DNA from: Blastopirellula marina
GTDB taxonomy: Bacteria; Planctomycetota; Planctomycetia; Pirellulales; Pirellulaceae
Direction of reading: 5' to 3'
Assembly: GCF_002967765.1 (NCBI RefSeq)
Contig: NZ_PUHY01000006.1
Location: forward strand, 62,001 to 126,000
Length of the DNA stretch: 64,000 nt
Position 1 is the first letter of the stretch. Each line of letters starts with the position of its first letter. The translations under genes and the position numbers were made by a program. Of this stretch, positions 24,788-33,230 are shown piece by piece. Under the pieces are notes generated by a model. The model searched no databases and was not told where the DNA came from. It saw nothing but the letters and a program-made list of their open reading frames with translations.

Positions 24788-26410
24788 TTAACGCATCCAA
24801 CTCGGCATCTCGCCAGCAGCTGGCAGCTCGATCACCTTGCAGCTGGTGATATTGTCGCTGGCCATGACTTCCTTGACCGAAGCTTCACTTGGCAGGCCAT
24901 CCAGGTTCAATACACCGACGGCACTGCCTGGCGCCGTGCTAGAACGACCAACGGCCATTTGAGCGATGTTGATCTGATGGTTGCCAAAGATCGTTCCCAC
25001 TTTACCAATGATGCCGGGGACATCGTTGTGGGCGAAGACGAACAGCGTACCGTCGAGGTAAGCTTCCAACCGTTGACCATCGAGCAAGATCAAGCGTGGC
25101 ATGTTGCTGCCGAACAGCGTGCCGCCAATCTGGTGTGATTTCCCACCTTCTTCAATCGTGGCCGTGACGCTACTGCTGAAGCTGCCCAGTTCGGTGCTAG
25201 TTTCGGTCGACAGATCGACACCGCGATCGAGAAGCAGCATTTCCGAGTTGATAATGTTCGGTTCGTCTTCCAATGCCTTAGCCAGAAAGCCAGCACAGAA
25301 CGAAGCGGTCAGCAGCTTGGTATTCTTACTACTCACTTCACCACGATAGGTCAGCTTTACCGACTTCACGCCACCCGAGTGAACCTGAGCCGCGACCAAA
25401 CCTAAACGATAGGCCACGTCCAGGTAACCGCGAATGTTCTCAAGCGTCTTCGGATCGAGCGGAGCCACATTGACCGCGTGCCTAATTTCGCCGGTTGTCA
25501 GGTAATTGACCACCAACTGAACTGCTTCGACCGCGACCTGAGTCTGGGCTTCTTCCGTACTCGCTCCCAAGTGAGGCGTGCAGACGACATTTTCCATGCC
25601 GAACAGCGGACTGTCGGTGCATGGCTCTTCGGCGTAGACGTCCAAAGCAACGCCGCCGAGGTGTCCCGACTTGAGACCTTCGACCAACGCTTCTTCGTTG
25701 TAGATGCCACCACGAGCACAGTTAACCAGGCGGGCACCTGGCTTCAGCAGCTTGATCGTTTCGGTGCTGATCATGTCCTTCGTTTCCGGCGTAAGCGGAG
25801 TGTGGACCGTCAGGTAATCGATGTGCGGCAACATTTCGGGAACGGTTGGCGAAAGCTCGATGCCCAGTTCCGCGGCTCGTTCCGGGCTGACGAACGGGTC
25901 GTAGGCGATCACTCGCATCTCGAACGCGAGCGCTCGTTTCGCGACTTCCAGACCAATTCGTCCTAAGCCGACAACACCCAGCGTCTTGTCAGCCAACTGG
26001 GTTCCCATGTACTTCTTACGATCCCAACGACCTTCAACCAAGCTTTGGCTGGCCGCCGGCACATTACGAGAAAGCGCCATCATCAAGCAAAAAGCATGTT
26101 CAGCCGTACTGATCGTGTTGCCAGTCGGCGTGTTCATCACGACGATGCCGTGACGAGCGGCTGCTTTGGAATCGATGTTATCCGTCCCCACGCCGGCTCT
26201 GGCAATCACCTTCAAATTGGTGTTGCCTTCCAGCGACTCGGCGGTGATCTTCACACCACTACGACAGATGGCCCCATCGAACTCGTTGAGGGCACTTCGC
26301 AGTTCTTCGCCTTTCAGGCCGGTGCGAACTTCGTATTCAATGCCAGGGGCTTGATCCAACAGATCCAGACCTTCCTGGGCAAGCGTATCCAGAACAATAA
26401 CTTTGGGCAT
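24788..26410 (-). CDS. serA: D-3-phosphoglycerate dehydrogenase
   Basis: A 540-residue cytosolic enzyme, first step of serine synthesis (3-phosphoglycerate to 3-phosphohydroxypyruvate with NAD). The nucleotide-binding motif is GLGRIG (149-153 region), and the catalytic triad is Arg233 (NCARGG), Glu262 (DVYAEEP) and His280 (CTPHLGAS). The C-terminal part has the intervening domain and an ACT domain (about 455-535), the long type-1 architecture, so feedback control by serine is possible. It follows serC by 58 bases and ends in a strong terminator. Confidence 0.96.
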   Translation of the reverse strand: MPKVIVLDTLAQEGLDLLDQAPGIEYEVRTGLKGEELRSALNEFDGAICRSGVKITAESLEGNTNLKVIARAGVGTDNIDSKAAARHGIVVMNTPTGNTISTAEHAFCLMMALSRNVPAASQSLVEGRWDRKKYMGTQLADKTLGVVGLGRIGLEVAKRALAFEMRVIAYDPFVSPERAAELGIELSPTVPEMLPHIDYLTVHTPLTPETKDMISTETIKLLKPGARLVNCARGGIYNEEALVEGLKSGHLGGVALDVYAEEPCTDSPLFGMENVVCTPHLGASTEEAQTQVAVEAVQLVVNYLTTGEIRHAVNVAPLDPKTLENIRGYLDVAYRLGLVAAQVHSGGVKSVKLTYRGEVSSKNTKLLTASFCAGFLAKALEDEPNIINSEMLLLDRGVDLSTETSTELGSFSSSVTATIEEGGKSHQIGGTLFGSNMPRLILLDGQRLEAYLDGTLFVFAHNDVPGIIGKVGTIFGNHQINIAQMAVGRSSTAPGSAVGVLNLDGLPSEASVKEVMASDNITSCKVIELPAAGEMPSWMR

Positions 26411-26468
26411 GATGCGTTTCTTTTGGCGGTTGAGGTTTCACCAGCGAGGTAAGGTAGGTTTGGGGTGC

Positions 26469-27554
26469 TTACTTCTTGAACTTCAGCATGAAGTCACGAA
26501 GCTTCTCGACGCCTTCCACGGGCATCGCGTTGTAGATGGAAGCGCGAACGCCGCCGACGCTACGGTGACCGCCCAGTTGGGTCAGGCCCACTTCGTTCGC
26601 TTCGGCCAGGAATCGCTTCTCTGATTCTTCGTCACCCAGCTTGAAGGTTACGTTCATCATCGAACGGTCTTCCGGCAAGGCATGTCCGATGTAGAAACCG
26701 TTCGACTCATCGATCACGTCGTACAGAATCTTGGCTTTGGCTTCGTTCTGTTTCTGAATTTTTTCCAGACCGCCCATGTCTTCTTGCAGCCATTTGCAAA
26801 CCAAGCCCAGCAAGTAAATGCCGAACGTTGGGGGCGTGTTCCACATCGAATCGTTTTCAGCGTGGTTGCGATAGACGAGGTAGCCCGGAAGATCGCTGCT
26901 GGCGTGCTCCATCAAGTCTTTACGAATAATCACAACCGTCACGCCCGCTGGGCCGGCGTTCTTTTGAGCACAGGCATAGATCAAACCATACTTGGAGATA
27001 TCAACCGGTCGGCTCATGAAGTCCGACGACAGATCGGAGACCAGCGGTACGTTTCCGACTTCTGGTTCGGCTTGGAACTGCACACCTTGGATCGTTTCGT
27101 TCGAAGTCATGTGAACGTAAGCGGCGTCCGGGGTCAGCTTCAGGTCAGCCTGCTTGGGCAAGCAATTGTAGTTGGTCGGCTTTCCATCCCAAGCGACGTT
27201 CGTCTTGCCTTCTTTGACCGCTTCCTCCAGAGCCTTTTTGCCCCAGCTGCCGGTCAGGATGTAGTCGGCCGTTTTCTCGGTCCCTTTCAACAAATTGATC
27301 GGGATCATCGAAAACTGAAGACGCGAACCACCCTGCAGAAACAACACGTCATGCGTGTCAGGAATGTTGAGCAGAGAAACCAATCGAGCCTTGGCATCAG
27401 CGTGAATCGCCATGTAAGGCTTACCGCGATGACTCAGTTCCATCACAGAACTACCGACGCCTGGCAGAGCGACCAAATTGCGTTGGGCTTCTTCAAGCAC
27501 AGGCAGGGGCATGACGGCAGGACCGGCGGAAAAATTGAATACGCGTTCTGGCAT
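26469..27554 (-). CDS. serC: Phosphoserine aminotransferase
   Basis: A 361-residue PLP enzyme, second step of serine synthesis (phosphohydroxypyruvate plus glutamate to phosphoserine). The N-terminus FNFSAGPAVMPLPVLE is diagnostic and the PLP lysine is Lys198 in ACAQKNAGPAG. The ATG at 27554 was chosen because it gives the standard SerC N-terminus; the frame is open 32 codons further. First gene of the serC-serA unit. Phosphoserine phosphatase (serB) is not in the window, though the MDP-1-like or other HAD phosphatases could not be excluded. Confidence 0.96.
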   Translation of the reverse strand: MPERVFNFSAGPAVMPLPVLEEAQRNLVALPGVGSSVMELSHRGKPYMAIHADAKARLVSLLNIPDTHDVLFLQGGSRLQFSMIPINLLKGTEKTADYILTGSWGKKALEEAVKEGKTNVAWDGKPTNYNCLPKQADLKLTPDAAYVHMTSNETIQGVQFQAEPEVGNVPLVSDLSSDFMSRPVDISKYGLIYACAQKNAGPAGVTVVIIRKDLMEHASSDLPGYLVYRNHAENDSMWNTPPTFGIYLLGLVCKWLQEDMGGLEKIQKQNEAKAKILYDVIDESNGFYIGHALPEDRSMMNVTFKLGDEESEKRFLAEANEVGLTQLGGHRSVGGVRASIYNAMPVEGVEKLRDFMLKFKK

Positions 27555-27895
27555 GACAGTCGGCTCTAAGGGGATAGGCGACCGATTGACCCACCTGTGT
27601 CTCCCGACGAGACAGCCCAGGCGGAACCGGTAGGCAATGAGTAAACCCAAATTTTACGAGGAATTCCGCTTCGATAGAAGCGGCCCCCATGCCCGTGTGA
27701 CAGAATTGAAACCGTCGGGCGCAAATCAGTTGATAACAGGGGGATACAGATTGATCGATGAGGTTCGAACGACCATTTGTCGCACCTTAACAGCCTTCTG
27801 TGGCAGGTGCTTGAAATGGCAAAGAAGCCTCAACCATTACATTGGAAACGTGGTCGCGCAAAAAGATACGATGCAAGACTGCGCGTTAACGCACA

Positions 27896-28633
27896 TTAAT
27901 AGCGTTGGCGATTGTTGGCCCCCTGGGCCATTTGTGTGCCACTGTTGGGTGCCATCGGAACTTCACTTTGAATCCCTTGTCGCTGTAGCGTAGCGATCCG
28001 GGCCCCGACGCCAGAGTCGAGGTTGTTCAGCTGGTAGGAGCGCTGATAGTTCGCCAATGCCTGCCCCAGTTCCCCCGATTGTTCTCGTAGGCTTCCGAGT
28101 GCAGCCCAGGCTCGTGCGTTATTTGCGTCGACTGCTAAGGCCTGGTTTAGCTGGTTCTTAGCGTTATCTTTGTCACCAAACTCTTGGTATAGACGAGCCA
28201 ATTCGATCTTGGGATCGGCCAATTGTGGCGAGCGTTGTTCCCAGCGTTCCATCAAAGTGAAAGCGCTATCATTACGCTGTGTATCGATCAAGAGAACCGC
28301 CAACCCGCGGTAGCACTCGGCGTGATTTGGATCGAGGTCCAAGCACTGGTTATACAACTGCTCGGCCTGATGCATCATGTTGCGATCGTTGGTCTGCTTG
28401 GCCATCTGATGGTAGGTAGCAGCCAAGTTGTAGTAAGCGTCTGGGTTGGCGGGATCGTGGCCTAACGCCTTTTGAAACTGCGTGACCGCCAATTGAGGCT
28501 GGCCTTCTTCCACATTGCGCACACCGGCCACGTTGTAGCCGGAGGCCGCCATCTGGCAGCCGGTGCCGAGCAGCAGTGGCAACAGCGAGAGAAGAAGATT
28601 CAGTTGTTGGCGAAAAGTGGCTTGTCGATGCAC
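27896..28633 (-). CDS. TPR-repeat lipoprotein
   Basis: A 245-residue protein starting at GTG with a lipoprotein signal (LLLSLLPLLLGTGC, lipobox LGTG|C). Four to five tetratricopeptide repeats follow from about residue 38 (for example AVTQFQKALGHDPANPDAYY, and LDLDPNHAECYRGLAVLLID, NQALAVDANNARAWAALGSL). The C-terminal 30 residues are Gln/Asn-rich. It probably acts as a periplasmic protein-interaction scaffold, similar to PilF-type lipoproteins, although nothing in the neighbourhood proves a pilus role. Confidence 0.85.
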   Translation of the reverse strand: MHRQATFRQQLNLLLSLLPLLLGTGCQMAASGYNVAGVRNVEEGQPQLAVTQFQKALGHDPANPDAYYNLAATYHQMAKQTNDRNMMHQAEQLYNQCLDLDPNHAECYRGLAVLLIDTQRNDSAFTLMERWEQRSPQLADPKIELARLYQEFGDKDNAKNQLNQALAVDANNARAWAALGSLREQSGELGQALANYQRSYQLNNLDSGVGARIATLQRQGIQSEVPMAPNSGTQMAQGANNRQRY

Positions 28634-28730
28634 GTCATCAACCCCGTGTCCTGGGTTCAGGAATCTGTATGGAAATGCGTCGTGGGAGAATAGTGGCGAA
28701 TTCTTTCCTAAACAAGACGAATTCGCTCAA

Positions 28731-28768
28731 GAAAAGACCTCGGGAGACCGAAATGGCCTCCCGAGGTC
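28731..28768 (-). terminator. Terminator after the histone-tail-like gene
   Basis: An 11-base-pair stem GACCTCGGGAG (28736-28746) / CTCCCGAGGTC (28758-28768), with an inner CC/GG pair. On the minus strand it is followed by TTTTC. It lies 32 bases past the end of the gene at 28800. Confidence 0.87.
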
Positions 28769-28799
28769 GCTAGCAAGGTATCTTGATTTTGCTTCGAGC

Positions 28800-29294
28800 T
28801 TAGCCTTCGATGGCCGGCACTTGTTCGGTGAAAGCTGGCGTCGAGTCGCCCTCTTCCATTTCTTCGATTTCTTCAACCGGTTCCCCCATTGCTCCGGAGC
28901 GGGTGTAACCTAAATCGCGGATCACTTCTAAGATCTCGCTGCAAGTTGGGAACATTCGCCCACTGGAACGCTTGTAAGCGTCCAAAGCTTGCATGAACTC
29001 GATTTCGTCGTTTGTGTAGTCACGTTCGCAAGTGGTCGGATCGATTTGGCGACGACGGTTCACTTTCGCTCGACGTTCCATCTTGGGTTGTTCGGTCTCG
29101 ACTTCCTTCTTTTCTTCCACTTCCGCAGGCTTGGTCGACTTGCTGGGAGCGGCCTTCGTACGGCGATCGGCTCGGCGGCGGTCCATCACCACTTCCTGAT
29201 CTCCGGCCTTGGTCTTGGCAGCCTTCGTGGTGCGGCTCTTGGTGGCAGTCTTGGAAGTTGTTGTCTTGCGGGTAGTCGTCTTTGCTTTGGCCAC
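28800..29294 (-). CDS. Planctomycete protein with histone-H1-like Lys/Thr-rich tail
   Basis: A 164-residue protein starting at GTG with GGAG 9 bases upstream. Residues 1-85 are low-complexity and strongly basic ([20 protein letters not shown], then [12 protein letters not shown]), like bacterial histone H1-like proteins. The second half is a compact acidic-to-neutral domain with [20 protein letters not shown] and [17 protein letters not shown], which reads as a small helical domain. A nucleoid- or RNA-binding role is plausible from the tail, not shown. A strong terminator follows, so it appears monocistronic and possibly well expressed. Confidence 0.75.
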   Translation of the reverse strand: MAKAKTTTRKTTTSKTATKSRTTKAAKTKAGDQEVVMDRRRADRRTKAAPSKSTKPAEVEEKKEVETEQPKMERRAKVNRRRQIDPTTCERDYTNDEIEFMQALDAYKRSSGRMFPTCSEILEVIRDLGYTRSGAMGEPVEEIEEMEEGDSTPAFTEQVPAIEG

Positions 29295-29606
29295 TTTGGT
29301 AAGCTCCGTTGACTTGAATGGTTGGGGAGGATGCGTTGGGAATAATCAACGTATCGGAGTCCCATGTGGCAAAGTTTCAACACTCCACAAAGTCTACGGA
29401 TCGTGATGACTGTACCGATTAGCCGGGGCTATCGGACTGCGCAAAATGCGCCCAGCGGCACTTCTAGGTGGAAATCGCAGCACAATACGCGGCCTCAGCA
29501 AGCCTCACTGAGAAGTGAGCAGGCAGAACATCACCCAAAAAAGAGAGTGAGAAAGCTCACCCAGTAAAGAAGGGAAAACCGGCGGTACATCTACTGGACA
29601 AGATGT
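29295..29606. other. Intergenic region with a weak terminator-like hairpin
   Basis: No gene is convincing here. Near its right side, GTGAG/CTCAC (29547-29560) followed on the minus strand by TCTCTTTTTT could end the sigma-factor operon. An imperfect hairpin ATGCGTTG/CAACGTAT (29331-29354) lies in the probable 5' leader of the gene at 29294. Confidence 0.4.
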
Positions 29607-30389
29607 TTAGATCACGGCCGCGTTTTCTGGAGTAGCGTTCTTAGTTGGCTCTGGCTGCGAACTGGTGGCATGTGGCACCGGATCGGACGCCGACTCTTGC
29701 AGCACCGAGAAAGCGCTACTCAGTGAGCGCGTCCCCGGCAGGAATCCTTGCGTCAACGTTTCCAACAAGGGCGCCGCATCGCGGTAGGCAGACAGCGACT
29801 GATCGATTGGATTCAGGTTCCGCGAAACTTCGTTAAGGGAACGAAACGCCGAGTCGGTTTTATCGGCCATGCCACGAGCCAGCGGTTCGATCGACGTGGT
29901 GGCAAACAGCGAGAACTCCTCCGTCTCCTTGGCGAATGCCTCCTCCGCAAAGTCGGTCGTCGCATCGACAAGATTCGGCGAGTGAGTCACCGCCAGCTCA
30001 GGCTCAACTTCAATTGGACTCAGAGGCGGGTTGGAGGCAGACTGATTCACATTTCCACTAAGCGGGAACCAGCCCGGCACGATCGCCACAAGTGCCAGGC
30101 AAGCAGCCAACGCCAGAAGAGTTCGCGAAGCAGCGTGACTCGATCCAGCAGACCGACCATTCGCCTGCGGGGAACTTGGAACAGCCGCGGCCACTGGATC
30201 AATGCTGGTCGGCTTCTTCGATGGTGTCGTAACCGCTAAACCGACGAACAGTGCCTGGTATGTATCGAAGAGCTCAACACACTGTGCTCGATCTGCTTCA
30301 CAGACCAAAGGGATCAACGTTGCGACCTCGTCGAGGCGACCTTCGTCGAGCCAATCTTGCAGCGTGTTTTCAAACTCTTCAAACGTCAC
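29607..30389 (-). CDS. Membrane-anchored protein, probable partner of the ECF sigma factor
   Basis: A protein of about 260 residues, if started at the GTG at 30389, which has AGGA 10 bases upstream; the open frame runs on to 30491, overlapping the sigma gene. Residues 1-45 form a small helical domain (VTFEEFENTLQDWLDEGRLD, EADRAQCVELFDTYQAL). A Pro/Ser-rich linker, one membrane helix (TLLALAACLALVAIVPGW, about 88-110) and a 150-residue periplasmic part follow. This cytosolic domain - single helix - periplasmic domain layout directly after an ECF sigma gene is that of anti-sigma factors. No zinc-binding HxxxCxxC is present, so this is inference from context. Confidence 0.65.
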   Translation of the reverse strand: MTFEEFENTLQDWLDEGRLDEVATLIPLVCEADRAQCVELFDTYQALFVGLAVTTPSKKPTSIDPVAAAVPSSPQANGRSAGSSHAASRTLLALAACLALVAIVPGWFPLSGNVNQSASNPPLSPIEVEPELAVTHSPNLVDATTDFAEEAFAKETEEFSLFATTSIEPLARGMADKTDSAFRSLNEVSRNLNPIDQSLSAYRDAAPLLETLTQGFLPGTRSLSSAFSVLQESASDPVPHATSSQPEPTKNATPENAAVI

Positions 30390-30432
30390 GGCATCTAATT
30401 CCTGGATTGGAAGGACAATACGTAATTTGAGG

Positions 30433-31047
30433 CTAAGCTTCGTTGTTTCGTGTTGAGGTAAGGAAGGCTCGATACTCCTGAGCAACGCCACGGCTGATCA
30501 GCCGTTGAACGAGCTCACGACGAGCCCGATGCACCCAGGTTTTGACCGTCCCTAAGGGACAATCTAATTGTTCGGCAATTTCGCCGTAACTGAGTTGGTT
30601 TTCATGGAATAACAGGAACGCTTGCCGATATTCCTCACGGACGTGAGATAAGGCCAAGCGGACTTCTTCGGCGAGGAGTTCGCCGCGATGGTCGATCCCA
30701 CGGTGATCTTCAATATGATCTTGTGTTTCGGCGGCAATCGGCCGGCGGTTGCGCTGAGCAAGGTGGGTCCGGCAACGATTCCCAGCGATCGTCATAATCC
30801 AAGGTTCGATCGGCCGGCTACGATCCCACCGGTCAAGATTCCTCAGGACCCGCAAGAAAGTCTCTTGCGCCATATCCTCTGCTTCGTGATGTTCGCCGAG
30901 CATGCGATAGCAGAGCAAGTACACCTGATTTCGAAATCGCTGTACGAACTCAGAGACCGCGCTCTGGTCGCCCTCCATGCATTGGTCGACTAGCAGACTG
31001 AAGTTCGTCAATGGGCCGCTCCTGGACTGATCAAATCCACTCTGCAT
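30433..31047 (-). CDS. ECF RNA polymerase sigma factor
   Basis: A 204-residue sigma-70 family member of the extracytoplasmic function type. Region 2 (residues about 25-95) includes LLCYRMLGEHHEAEDMAQETFLRVLRNL; region 4 (about 135-185) includes the helix-turn-helix LSYGEIAEQLDCPLGTVKTWVHRARREL. A flexible linker joins them. The next gene downstream encodes a single-span membrane protein that is probably its anti-sigma partner. No ECF-type promoter motif could be identified with confidence upstream. Confidence 0.93.
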   Translation of the reverse strand: MQSGFDQSRSGPLTNFSLLVDQCMEGDQSAVSEFVQRFRNQVYLLCYRMLGEHHEAEDMAQETFLRVLRNLDRWDRSRPIEPWIMTIAGNRCRTHLAQRNRRPIAAETQDHIEDHRGIDHRGELLAEEVRLALSHVREEYRQAFLLFHENQLSYGEIAEQLDCPLGTVKTWVHRARRELVQRLISRGVAQEYRAFLTSTRNNEA

Positions 31048-31191
31048 AGCAATACCGACAGGGAGAGGAGAAGGTTTCGCGGAAAACGGAAACTACGTAG
31101 ATTTGATCACTTATTCCTAGCTTAGCGGCAATTCTTGCCAGGTTCGAGCGAGAAAAGCCAGATCCTCTCCACCGGGAAGCAGGCAAGAATG

Positions 31192-31223
31192 AAAAAAAGC
31201 CGCCCTAAAGGAAGGACGGCTTT
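31192..31223 (-). terminator. Terminator after the FHA gene
   Basis: On the minus strand, AGCCGTCC pairs with GGGCGGCT (one G-U pair) around an 8-base loop and is followed by seven T (31198-31192). It lies about 78 bases past the FHA stop codon. Confidence 0.82.
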
Positions 31224-31300
31224 CATTGTGCAGTTGAACGAAGCGTTTTAGGGTTCTCGCACTCGCTTCCAGCAAATTAGAAGCGACCAACAAATCTTTA

Positions 31301-31999
31301 TTAACGACGGTTATCCATCAGACGTCGAATGGCGTCATTGGCAGCCGATTGGCTATCTTTGGCACCGGCGTTTTCAACCTTTGGCAATTTGCCGTAGGCT
31401 TTCTTCTTCTTGTTCTTCGATCCGAACATGCCAAGCAGACCGGACTTCGACTTCTCGTCTGTCCCTTCTCCCTCGGCAGCTTCCGCCTCTTCCATTTCGC
31501 GGAGATCATCGAGTGAAACCGTGGTCGAGGTTTCATCGACGCGGAATTGACGAGTCTCAGGATTTTCCAGTCGACTCTGCCGATCTTCTTCGTCTGCCTC
31601 TTCCAGCCAACTGGCAACATCGTTACCAAGACCGCCGGATTGAGCCACGCGACTAGCGGCTTCCGAAACGCTGCTGACTTTGGATCGCTTAGCAGCACCG
31701 AGGGTGTGATCGATCAGAATTAGAAAATCGAGCGGACCAACACGCAGTTCGTCCCCCATCTTCAATTCCACGGTACCCTCAACGCGTTCGTTGTTTACGT
31801 ATGTTCCGTTTTTACTTCCGAAGTCTTCCAGAAATAGCTTGGAATCACGTACCGCGAGCGCGCAGTGCTTGCGACTAACCATGTCGCTCTTTGGTTTGAG
31901 GTGACATCCGTCACCTCGTCCAATGACGAAGTTGTCGACGGGGAGCTTGAACTCCTTGCCGGCACTTGGTCCTTGGATAACACGAAGCATAACTTGCAT
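31301..31999 (-). CDS. FHA-domain protein
   Basis: A 232-residue cytosolic protein with an N-terminal forkhead-associated domain (residues 1-95), which binds phosphothreonine peptides. The conserved surface residues are present: GRGDGCHLKP, SRKHC and LEDFGSKNGTYVN. The remainder is low-complexity and charged (TDEKSKSGLLGMFGSKNKKK), ending with a small helix. Phosphothreonine targets in its linker (ETRQFRVDETSTTVSLDDL) suggest it may itself be phosphorylated, as GarA-like proteins are. AGGAAGG lies 7 bases before the ATG, a strong ribosome site. Confidence 0.9.
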   Translation of the reverse strand: MQVMLRVIQGPSAGKEFKLPVDNFVIGRGDGCHLKPKSDMVSRKHCALAVRDSKLFLEDFGSKNGTYVNNERVEGTVELKMGDELRVGPLDFLILIDHTLGAAKRSKVSSVSEAASRVAQSGGLGNDVASWLEEADEEDRQSRLENPETRQFRVDETSTTVSLDDLREMEEAEAAEGEGTDEKSKSGLLGMFGSKNKKKKAYGKLPKVENAGAKDSQSAANDAIRRLMDNRR

Positions 32000-32370
32000 A
32001 TGAAAATCCTTCCTGTGCTACGGCTAATCCCATTTTGAAAAACTCAATAATGGCGATCTTAACAGGAACTACTGGGAGTTAACCGAACCGACCGAAGGGT
32101 CAAATGATCACTGGTGCAATCGACGCGCCATCCGATGCAAAAAGATTCATAGATGACATGCCGAGTGAATCAGAAGAGTCTCATCAAAATAACGGTTTCT
32201 AACTGGATTGCAACTAATTTCTTAGGGGGTGCGGACAACCGTGTTCGAACTGCTCCGAACCACTTGTTGTAGCACGCTTCCTAGGTCTTTTATCGGCAAT
32301 CTAGCCTTCTCCCTGTATTAAACATACTCCGCCATTAATCACAAGGCAATGGAGACCTATCCATCATTGG
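32000..32370. other. 371-base intergenic region upstream of the FHA gene
   Basis: No gene is visible. The minus strand carries a possible promoter, TTGCAA then 16 bases then TATTTT (roughly 32180-32207), about 180 bases upstream of the FHA start. The left part lies downstream of the lipM-like gene and shows no terminator. Confidence 0.35.
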
Positions 32371-33111
32371 CTATCGTTTATGCGTCCATGCTTCACAAGC
32401 GAACTTGCCTTCCTCGATCGAATGAGCGGCAACCAACTCCTCCGAAGTAAGGGGTTTGTAAACGCAAGAACGTTGGAATTTGTTTTTAATGGCGTCGCTC
32501 CAGGCGTTGGTCAATTTACCGGGCGAAATATTTCTCCTAGTCAGCTCACTCAAGCCGGGAAGCTCAGGGGCTGCCTGCGATTGATGCAAAAGGACACTTC
32601 CGTGCTGCAAAATTGCCTTTTGGTGTCTACGCTGGGCACTGCCACAAATCTTGAAACCGTCCACAACTACGTCGACTTCGTGCCGGCGCTGGAAACATAA
32701 GAATGGGTCGGTTGGCGCCCCTGGCTGGGGGTTACCACTTAAGTGAGCGCTAATACTCCAACTTGCCAGCACATCGATCAGGGTTTCGTGGAAAATATCG
32801 AACCAACGTGTGAACTGATCGGATCGAGAATCATGTACCGTCGCCACGAAGCTATAAGTCAGCTCGAGGTCGTGCATGATTGCCCCCCCGCCAGAGGCAC
32901 GGCGGACGCAATTGCAGTCTTGGCTCGCCTGATGCTGCCAGCGATCTTCGTACTTCTGGAAGTAACCCAACGAGAGAGTCGGTTCGTTCCATTCGTAAAA
33001 GCGCAATGTCGGTGTGCCCGTTTCTTCGGCGTTTCGCAAAATGGCCTCGTCCACGGCCATGTTCCAGCTTCCACGCGCCGGTGGATCGACAATTAAACGC
33101 ATCTCGTTCAT
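32371..33111 (-). CDS. LipM-like octanoyl/lipoyl transferase
   Basis: A 246-residue member of the LplA/LipM (BPL_LplA_LipB) family. The substrate-binding motif is RRASGGGAIMHD (70-81), with the family motif GFKICGSAQRR (152-162, Lys154) and LQHGSVLL. Cys139 in PFLCFQRR sits where LipM octanoyltransferases have their catalytic Cys, so octanoyl transfer from ACP is more likely than ATP-dependent lipoate ligation. As the last gene of the gcv cluster it probably modifies Lys66 of the H protein. ATG at 33111 has AGGA 7 bases upstream. Overall family call is firm; the exact activity is inferred. Confidence 0.85.
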   Translation of the reverse strand: MNEMRLIVDPPARGSWNMAVDEAILRNAEETGTPTLRFYEWNEPTLSLGYFQKYEDRWQHQASQDCNCVRRASGGGAIMHDLELTYSFVATVHDSRSDQFTRWFDIFHETLIDVLASWSISAHLSGNPQPGAPTDPFLCFQRRHEVDVVVDGFKICGSAQRRHQKAILQHGSVLLHQSQAAPELPGLSELTRRNISPGKLTNAWSDAIKNKFQRSCVYKPLTSEELVAAHSIEEGKFACEAWTHKR

Positions 33112-33172
33112 GGGATGTTCCTGGCGGGGCATGAGCGTCATAGCCGTCACCAAATTAGGTGGCCCTTACATG

Positions 33173-33202
33173 CAACATGCCCACGCAAGGGTGGGCATGT
33201 TG
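33173..33202. repeat. Perfect 12-base-pair hairpin between gcvPB and the lipM-like gene
   Basis: CAACATGCCCAC (33173-33184) and GTGGGCATGTTG (33191-33202) form a perfect stem with a 6-base loop. Neither side is followed by a T run, so it is not a standard terminator. It may be an RNA-stability or processing element inside the gcv transcript. Confidence 0.7.
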
Positions 33203-33230
33203 TTCAATTCGTTTTCAGCTGCCAGCCGCT

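Noticed and set aside
26682-27569. A 295-codon plus-strand open frame opposite serC
   Set aside because: The gene on the other strand is a clear SerC; this one has no ribosome site or motifs.
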